DNA of 59,083 nucleotides from positions 1 to 59,083 of the forward strand of contig CAILHY010000030.1 of the NCBI GenBank assembly GCA_903834145.1. Direction: 5' to 3'. The DNA is from an uncultured Actinomycetes bacterium. GTDB lineage: Bacteria; Actinomycetota; Actinomycetes; Nanopelagicales; Nanopelagicaceae. Positions 8,702 through 17,700 of this stretch are shown here, piece by piece. The notes below the pieces were generated by a model. The model did not search any database, had not been told where the DNA came from, and worked only from the letters and a program-made list of their open reading frames with translations. A program made the translations under genes and the position numbers. Numbering within the stretch: the first letter of the stretch is position 1; the number at the start of each line of letters is the position of its first letter.

Positions 8702-11700
8702 AGAGATTCTGGGCCCAGCCCAACGGAATTCTGTGCTTGAATCAAGATTGTGTAGGTATCTCCATTATGTAAGTTTTCCAAATAGAAGTCATACCAGTTA
8801 GCCGCGTTGACCATCATTCGTCCAAAACCGTGCCATGTGCCCGTTGCACTTACATCAAAGTTGGCAAAGTCTGCATCCGATGGACGCGATGGATGATCTG
8901 TCTGATTCCACCACATAATTTGGTAGCCCGTTATATGAACGCCACCATCTGCGCCAGGAGCCGGTGCACTCCACTGTATGCGAAGTCGTGAATTATCCGA
9001 CGTTGCACTGGGAACGCGAATAACTCCTGGAAGAGTTGCAGCAACAGTTACCGTGAAGGTCTTCTGAGGAGCCGCAAGATAGGTGGTGCTATTTCCACCT
9101 ACCACGGCATCATTACCATTTTGATCAGCGGCAATCGTGCATGTTCCGGCAAGATCAATAGTGACTGCGCCCGTCGTTGAATCCACAGAACACACGGTAC
9201 GCCCTGAAGCCCAGGTAGTGGCGGTATATGAGTCAAAAAGAACATCAGAGCTGGGAACCTTAGAGAATTGAACAGGTAATCCCGAACTACTAGATCCATC
9301 CGCCGTGAAGTTTGCATCGGTATGAAGCTTGGAAACATTCGCCACAGTAAGGGTTTGTGATGATCCAGGTCGAAGTGCAGTGGTCGTTAAGCCAGATGAT
9401 GCGCTGCCCACTGCGTTGGATGCGAAAACGCGGAACTTATAGGAGATGGCACCACTGAGGCCCGAGATGACGCATGTGCTCGAAGATGCTGCGCATGTTT
9501 GGCCAGTGAGAGCATCCGTGGTGGCGTCATAGGCCTTGGCAAGGTAACCCGTAATAGGAGTTCCGCCATCATCGGCGGAATCAGTCCACGTAATTGTCGC
9601 CGAACCTGGAGCAGCAGATGTTGGAGTTGGTTGGATCGCTGGCGCAGAAGGCAATCCAAATGTTGTGCCTGTAAGAACGTTGCTCCATGCACTTCCATCG
9701 GCCCAATCTTCGGTGATTACTTGAACACGTACTCGGTAGGTAGCAAGTGCATCAAGTCCCGTGATCTGGAAATAATCGGTAGTCCTCGAAGAAACGATTG
9801 CAGTTGTTTCATCCGAGAAATCAGTTTTCTTAGCCCAACTAATCACGTAATGCTTGAAGATGGAACCACCGAGTTGAGCAACAGTGATGACGCTCCACGT
9901 TGCCTTGAGTGTGCTTGCGCCTGGTTCAACCTGTAGCAAAGAAACACTCTCTGGTGCAATCGCTTGAATCGTAAAGGTTTGCGTGACTGGATCGGCAGCT
10001 GAGAAATTAGTACCAACACCATTTTGATTTGCGACAATCGCGCACGTTCCAAGGCCTAGGAAAGTTACGGTTGAAGCAGAGACTGAACATGCGCTAGATC
10101 CGGTTGTAAAGATGATCGCACCACCTGATGTACTCGTTGCACTGAGTACTACCGAACCAACCGTGAAGTTAACTGTGGATGGCGAATATGGATTTGCAAA
10201 TGAGATCGTTTGTGGCAGAACTAAATACACTGCTGGTGTCGTTGGATCAGAGAGGAGACCATCGCCTGCAATGTTTGTTGCAACGGCCTTGAATACGTAG
10301 TTGGACTTATATGTAAGACCGGTAATGGTGCAGGAATACGAGCCTGGTGTTGAATCGGTATCGGTGCTCACTGCAGAACAACTTGCACTGGATGTTCCAG
10401 AGCCATCTTTGTAAGCGTTGACGGTGTATGAGGTAACAACCTTGCCACCATTGCCACTTACTGGGATACCTGTCCAGGAAATCGTTGCAGTACCGGTGTC
10501 GACCGAACTTGTTACACCCGTAATCACTGGCGCAACAGTTGGTGCACCGACGGTGGTGAGAGAACCAGTGAGTGGAAGGCTATTGCCCACCGCATTGGTT
10601 GCTACAAGTGAAACTGAATAAGAAAGGCCACTCGTCAATCCAAGAATGGTGCACGTGGTTGCGTTTGCTCCGCCTGAACACGAAATCGATGTCCCGCCAT
10701 TTGTTGCTGTCGCAGTAAATCCAGTTACAGAACTACCCCCGTTTGATGATGGCACTGGCCAAGAAACAGTGATCGTTGCATGTCCAGCGCTAAAGCCGGG
10801 TGTCAGCGAAAGGGTTGCACCAGTGAACACTGGCACTCCAAATGTATTGGCGTATGAGGAACCGGTGTATTCGCTATACGTTGTTGTACCGCCATCTACA
10901 CCCACTGCACGTGCGCGGAATTCGTAGGTTTTTCCTGGTGCTAGACCAGTAAAGGAAGTCGTGGTTGCCGTGTTGGTATCAACGGGGTTGTACAGAAGTT
11001 CGGCGGTACCAGGCCAAGCATCGGCGGGGTTACTAGGTGCGACACGACCTTCCACTTGATAGTGATGAATGGAATGTCCAACACCTAAGGCATCCACATT
11101 GGATGGCGCGGTCCAGGACAAATCCACGCGAGCTAGCCCCCCTTGTGCAACCAAAGGAACTGGCGCATTCGGAAGCGCGTCATAAGGGCGCGCAGTAAGT
11201 GATGTACTAAATGTTGAGCCGATCGAATTGTGAGCTTCTATCCTCACTGTGTAGGTCGTGCCGTTAACAAGGCCCGTTGTAATGTCGCATCCTGATGTGT
11301 CACAGGTGCCAATCTTTGTTCCAGCAAGGTAGGCCTGGGCTTGGGTCGTTGTTGCTGCACCACCGTTGAATGTAGGCGCTGTCCATGTCACTGTAATCTT
11401 GCCAACGCCAGGAACGGCCTTAATGATCGATGGAGAATCTGGAGTAGTGGCCGAAATATTCACAACAACATCTACGCGAGCGGCAGGTGAATAGGCAAAT
11501 TCATCCGAGGATGTAGATCCGAGCTGATCAATGTGAATCGTACAAGTGCCCACCGAGGCAAGGTGAACAATTCCCGCTGATGGCAACGTGCATGTGGAGT
11601 CACTCGTTGAATAGGTTAGTGGTTTACCTGAAGTACTCGAGGCATCTAATGCAAAGTCGCCGGCGCCAAGAACTTTAGCAATCGGTGTTGTGACTGTAAT

Positions 11701-14700
11701 AGTTTGCGTGAGTCCGGGAACAACTCCTGTCACCGGAGCGCTAGGAGATGTATCGATCGCATTCACGGCCACGATTGCAATGTTGTACGTGGCACCGGCG
11801 CGAAGGGCAGTGATCACGCATGTGTATCCTGAAATATCCAGCGCCCCACTCGGCGTGACCTGACACGTCTTGGAAGTTAATGAACCATCTGTTGGCGTAG
11901 CAGTTGCTACGTATCGCAGGATTGCCGATGTTCCATCGTCAGAACTCTTGGCCCAACCTACGTTGATTGCGCGACCATCGGTGGAATCTTTCACGGCTGT
12001 CGCAGAATTAGGAACAGTAGGTTTTGTCTGCCACTTACCGATGCGGGCACCTGATGCCGGTCCATCTCCAGCATTGTTATGTGCAACCACGGTGATCGAA
12101 TATTCAACTCCCTTGGTGAGTGATCCACCATCGCCCAGCAGTGTGCAAGTCATGGCAGGGGCAATAGGCGCGCAGGTAACTGCGGTGGAGGAATCCATCG
12201 TTGGGAGCGCGGTGACAAGATATGTCAGCGCCCCACCAAGTCGGGCAGGGGCGGTCCATACAACAGTCAGGCCGCTCGTGACATTCGTGACTGAGGAAAT
12301 AAGTGGAGCAGATGGCGTAGCAGGGTCGATGACCAACAAAGCACGAACCTGTGTGGCCGCGGAATAGTTGGTTTCTGTGCCCAATTGATCCATCGTGATT
12401 TGGCAATTTCCAGAGGTCTTGAAGTGAACGCTTCCCGTGCCTGACACCGAGCAAATAGTGCTATCCGTAGAACCGAATGCAATGGCTAGGCCACTGTCCG
12501 TCTTTGCCTTGAGTTGAACATCTGCATCCCCGACGGTCCAGCCCGTTATTGCCGTTGATGTATCAAAGATAATCACTTGCGCTAATCCATTAAGAGTGCC
12601 CGAAGTTGCAGAGGATGCAGCTCCCCATCCGCCGTTAGTAACGGATGAATTCTGGGCTTGCACGGTAAAGGAATAGCCAAACTTATTTGCCAACCCACCG
12701 ATGTTGCAGGTGAGGGAAACAATTCCCGTTGTACACGTGGATGTCGAACCTGTACGAGTGGATGTAACTTTGTAACCTTTGATCGGTGATCCACCATTGC
12801 CGGCAGGAGCGCCCCAAGAGATTGTCGCTGTGCCCGTTGAATCTACCAATGACACAGTGGGAGCAGCGGGTGCATCCGGAACGCCCGCAGGAATGTATGG
12901 ACCAACAGCAACGGTCCAATCAGAAAGCAAAGCACCATTTACCGCTTGCACCCTGACTTCATATCCCGTGCCATTAGTTAAACCAGTCAGCGAATACGTG
13001 ACCGATGAAGTTCCATTCGTAATAGGAGTCGACGCTGACCAGGTAACCGAAGTTGCCGTGTCACCGAATTGGAAGTTGTACCCAGTTGGAGCACTACCGA
13101 CACCCGTGTTTGGCTTCCATATCAGCGTGATGGATGCATCCCCCACGCTGACGGAGGTGATGATCGGGGCACCAGGTGTAGCCGCAGTGACGTGCACGTT
13201 GACTGTATTTGCACCCGATATTTGGCCATATTCAGAGTCTTCGCCGTTTGAATTGTCATCCTTCTTACCGTTTTGTGAAATCGTAATAACGCAGTCACCC
13301 GAGGCAAGGGGGCGAATCATTCTTGCTGAAGTAACTAGACAACTGCTTGGGTTGTCGCTGGTGTAACCGACCTTTAAGCCAGATGTTACGGTCGCCCCGA
13401 TCGAGAAGTCGGCGTCACCGACCTTCTTATTTATCGTGGTCTTGGCAGCATCGGGAATCGTAAGCGTCTGAGTTTTTCCAGCAATGGTTACCTCTGTTCC
13501 CGAAGACTTCGTGGAGGAACCCACCGCATTCACCGCAACGAGATAGACCTTGAATGTGCCCTTCTTAGGCATTCCCTCTATCTTGCAAGTAAATGTGTAT
13601 CCAGCATCATCCCAATCGCCCGCATCACTTGCTGTTGCCCGTGCGATGGAACAACTGCGATTGCCCTCGCTATCTTCTCCACCATTCTTATTAGTGGATG
13701 CAATGTAACTAGTGATCTGTCCCCCACCATTACTTGCAGGCGCCTGCCAAGAAACGCTGACACTTCCATCTCCTGTTGAAGAACCAGAGATTGATTGCGG
13801 AGTGCCTGGCTTTGTCATGTAGGTCAAATCTGAAGTGTCCAAAGACCAGTCACTTGATCCATACGCCGATGTGCTCTTGACCTGGCATACGTAGTGAGAT
13901 CCTGCAACGAGTCCTGTAATTGATTTAGATAAACGACCTTCATCGCCCGAGGAAGCATCGCTAATATTCACGGAGGAATAAGAGCCCGAATCTTTCTTGC
14001 ACTGTGCCGAATAGGTGAGATCTCCAAAGCCATCACCATCAGGCTTCTTCCAACGCAAAACCATTCCGGCGCCATCAAGTGTTGTTGTTACCGACTGTGG
14101 CTTTCCAGGAATGACGCCAGGTGTAGCTGAATAGGAAAGTGAGGAAGTTCCATATCCGCCGGAGTTCTTCGCTGAGATTGAAATTGTATATTCACGACCA
14201 TTTTTAAGTTCCGAAATCGTCGCACTAAATGGGGACCCACCGAGATCAGAAACTTTTACACTTTTTGTTCCCTTATCTTCGCTATCACCTGATGACGAGG
14301 ACACATACTTAATTGCGTACTCAGTAATAGTGGATCCACCGATATCCGATGGCGCTGTCCATGAGATTGAAAGCTGTCCACTTGCTGGTTTAGTGATTGT
14401 GGGATTCAACGTTGGTGCACCAGCTACGCCACTGACTACGGCGATCGTGAACTTGGATGACGTTGTTGCGCCATTGGCATCGGTGACGGTGATGCTAAAA
14501 GTCTTTGACGTTGCTGTGTGTCCGGTAGTTCCAGAAATCGCACCTGAAGATGAAAGCGTCAAACCCGTAGGAAGAGAAACGTCTCCCGTTACTGCCCACA
14601 CGTACGTGGATGAATTTCCACCCGACGCGGTGAATGTACCTGAGTAAGATTTATCTACCGAGGTGGCATCTAGGGTTGTTGTGACAATCAATAGTGCAGG

Positions 14701-17700
14701 CGAAACAACCAAAGAGACCGTCGCTGTATTTGAAACACCATTCTTATCTGTTGCCGTGGCCGAGAAGGTATATGTATTTGCCGTTGTCACTTTGCCGTGC
14801 ACAGTTCCATTTGAATCCAGGGTGAGACCTGTTGGAAGACTCGATCCAGTCCACGCGAATGGTTCCGCTCCATTTGTTACGGAAAGAACTTTCGAGTAAT
14901 CCGAATTCGCTGTTGCCCCGGGTGCAGTAGTACCAACCGTCAATTTCGCCACAACGTTTTGGTGCACCGTGTTGGACTGGCGTGTATCTGAAGTTCCGTT
15001 AATGGTGGAAGTCACGATTACGTAGTAATCGCCAGCATCACCCACAACCAATGCGCGAGAAATGGAATACGTGGCACTTGTTGCGCCATCGATAGCTGAC
15101 GAGTCTTTGTACCACTGGTAGGAAAGTGTTTCCCCAGCGCCCGTTGTCGCAGTAACGCTCACGGTGAAGGCGGAAGTTTGTGTGGCAGTTAACGATTGTG
15201 CCACTGGTTGTGATGTGATCGTTGGTTTTGATGCCTTCGAACTGGACTTTGTGAAAGTATCCGTAACCCCTGATGCCCGGCCAAATTCGTTGGTGGACTT
15301 CATCTGGAGGTTATATGTCGAACCGTTGGTGATTCCTGCGATCACATAGCTGAAACCCGTGTCGGTGGAAGTAAGAGATCCCGTAGATTTCCAATCTCCC
15401 CAACCATTTTCTCCATCATTGGAAGTCTTCAATCGATAGGTATATGTGAGTGTTCCTCCACCGTTATCTGCAGGAGGGTTGAAGGAAACGGTCAAAGTAC
15501 CAGCGCCAACAGTTGCTGAAACTATTGTTGGTTTTCCCGGAGCCTTGTTTGGTTTAGCGGTACCTGTAAATGTTGCACTTGCCGCACCTGTTCCTACAGA
15601 GTTTACGGCGCGGACTCGAACATCATATGTTGTGCCGTTGACTAGGGATGAAACAGTTATTTCGCGCGACGTACTTCCCGTGGATTTCCACGTTGAACCG
15701 CCATCGAGTGAGTACTGATAGGCAGTGATCCTCGCATCGGCATCTCCTCCATCTCCTTCCGTGCTCCCCGATGGAAGATCAAAATCAATGATCAACTTGC
15801 CATCATCCGTTTTTACCACAACGTTTTGTGGAGCGTTTGGAGTCGAAGCAGCAATACCTGCGACGGTGGCTGTTGAGGAAGACAAAGAAATTGAACCTTC
15901 ATGGATGGCGTTAATCGCACGAACCTGAACGATGTAAGCCTTGTTCTTGGTGAGCCCAGAAATAGTTGCGGTCGTTGCAGACTCTGCCTGCGTTGAAGAC
16001 CAATCTCCCCATGATTCCGAATCGGTGCGCTGTAGGCGATATTGATAACCCGTTACAGCTGATCCGCCGTTATCGGGTGATCCAGTGATACGCACCCACG
16101 TAAGAATGAGTGAACCTGCAGCCGCACCCGTTGCAGTCAACGTTGGTTTTGCCGGCGCACTTGGGCCGGTCGCACTCAATACGACAATTGAATTAGCTGT
16201 GGTAATCGTGTTGTAGTGAGTGCCATCTGTTGGAGTGAAGACCGCTGAAAGGGAAACAGTGCCAGAGGACAAGGTCGTCGATGCATCTGGCGTGTAAACA
16301 AAGGCACCAGCAAGAGCGCTCCCACCAAAGGATGCACTTGCATCCATCTCCGTAGATGTCAGGTGAGCACCTAAACGAATTGGTGAAGGAGTATCCCACG
16401 CGATAACTGGATCAGCTTTACCGATGGTGATGTTGAACGCGCTAGTTGCACTCGTTGCACTGTTGGCATCGGTGACTGTCACGACAAGTCCCGTAGTCGT
16501 TCCCACAACATTGGCGGTTCCAGTGATTACACCAGACGAGCTCAAAGTTGCCCACGCAGGGAGTGTGCCCGATGTCAGTGCAAATGTCTTTGTTCCGGAC
16601 CCACCACTGGCACTAATGGTTAGTGAATATGTCGAAAGATAAGAACTGCTTACTCCAGAACCTGTTGGCGTTGTAATCGAAAGCGCAGTGGAAACTGTCA
16701 GGATCGCTCCCGTAGAGGTTGCTGTTGCCGTCGTGCCGTTCTTAGTATTCGTAACAACAACGGTATATGTGCCAGCATCACCAGTAACGAGAGATGTGAT
16801 TACCAATGTGGAATCCGTAGCTCCCGAAATATTGGAGCCACCCTTTCTCCATTGGTAGGTCAAGTCACCTGAATCATTACTTGATGCGGTTACTGATAGA
16901 GAAAGTGACTGGCCCGCGGTCTTAGATGCACCAGCTGGATTGGTCGCAATTGTTGGAGCCAATGATGATGACCCTGTTGTAACAGGTCCTTTGCTGGATT
17001 CTGCTGAATCAGAATAATTACTTCCACCTATTGCTGTGATACCAACCGTGTAGGCAGTTGCAGCAGTGAGCCCAGTTATTGCTGATGTAGATGTAAAGGA
17101 AGTAACTGTCTTGGTTAAGGAACCACCTGCATAAACTTTGGCTGTAAATGATGTCGCATGCGAATCACCCGAGAAAGTGACAGTAATAGAAGTCGTCGAA
17201 CCAGATGTGGCAGAAGCTGACACCGAAGTAGGCGTGGATAAAGTTGCCTTTGCGACAACGATTGCAAATAAAGAGGTCGTGGAAGTAACACTCAGTGCAT
17301 CCGTGACGGTTACTTTAATTCCTGCCGTTGTTCCTGCCGTCGTTGGTGTACCTGTAATCGTGCCATCTGATTTCAAAATCACTCCCGCAGGCAATGCAGT
17401 GCTTCCCGTTGCCAATGTATAAACATTCGAACCAGCGCCACCGGTAGATGTAACTGTCAAGGAAAAGGTTGAACCAACAGTGGCAGCATTACTTCCCGAT
17501 GGGGAATCTATAAGAACGGCACTTGCGATAGTCAATGTGAAAGCCGAGGTAGTGGCAATCGCCCCGTTGGCATCGGTGACTTTAACTTTTATTCCCGTAT
17601 AGCTTCCCGCAGTTGTAGGAGTACCAGTAATAGTGCCACTTGAATTTAGCGTCAAACCAGAGGGCAACGCACTCGAATCTGATGCAAGAGTGAATACATT

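Noticed and set aside
8690..8710. Possibility that the giant and OmpA-domain genes are one gene split by a frameshift
   Set aside because: The second gene begins with its own complete signal peptide (MRRWALPVLLVLACSATPVASA) and ATG overlapping the stop, which fits two coupled genes rather than a broken one.
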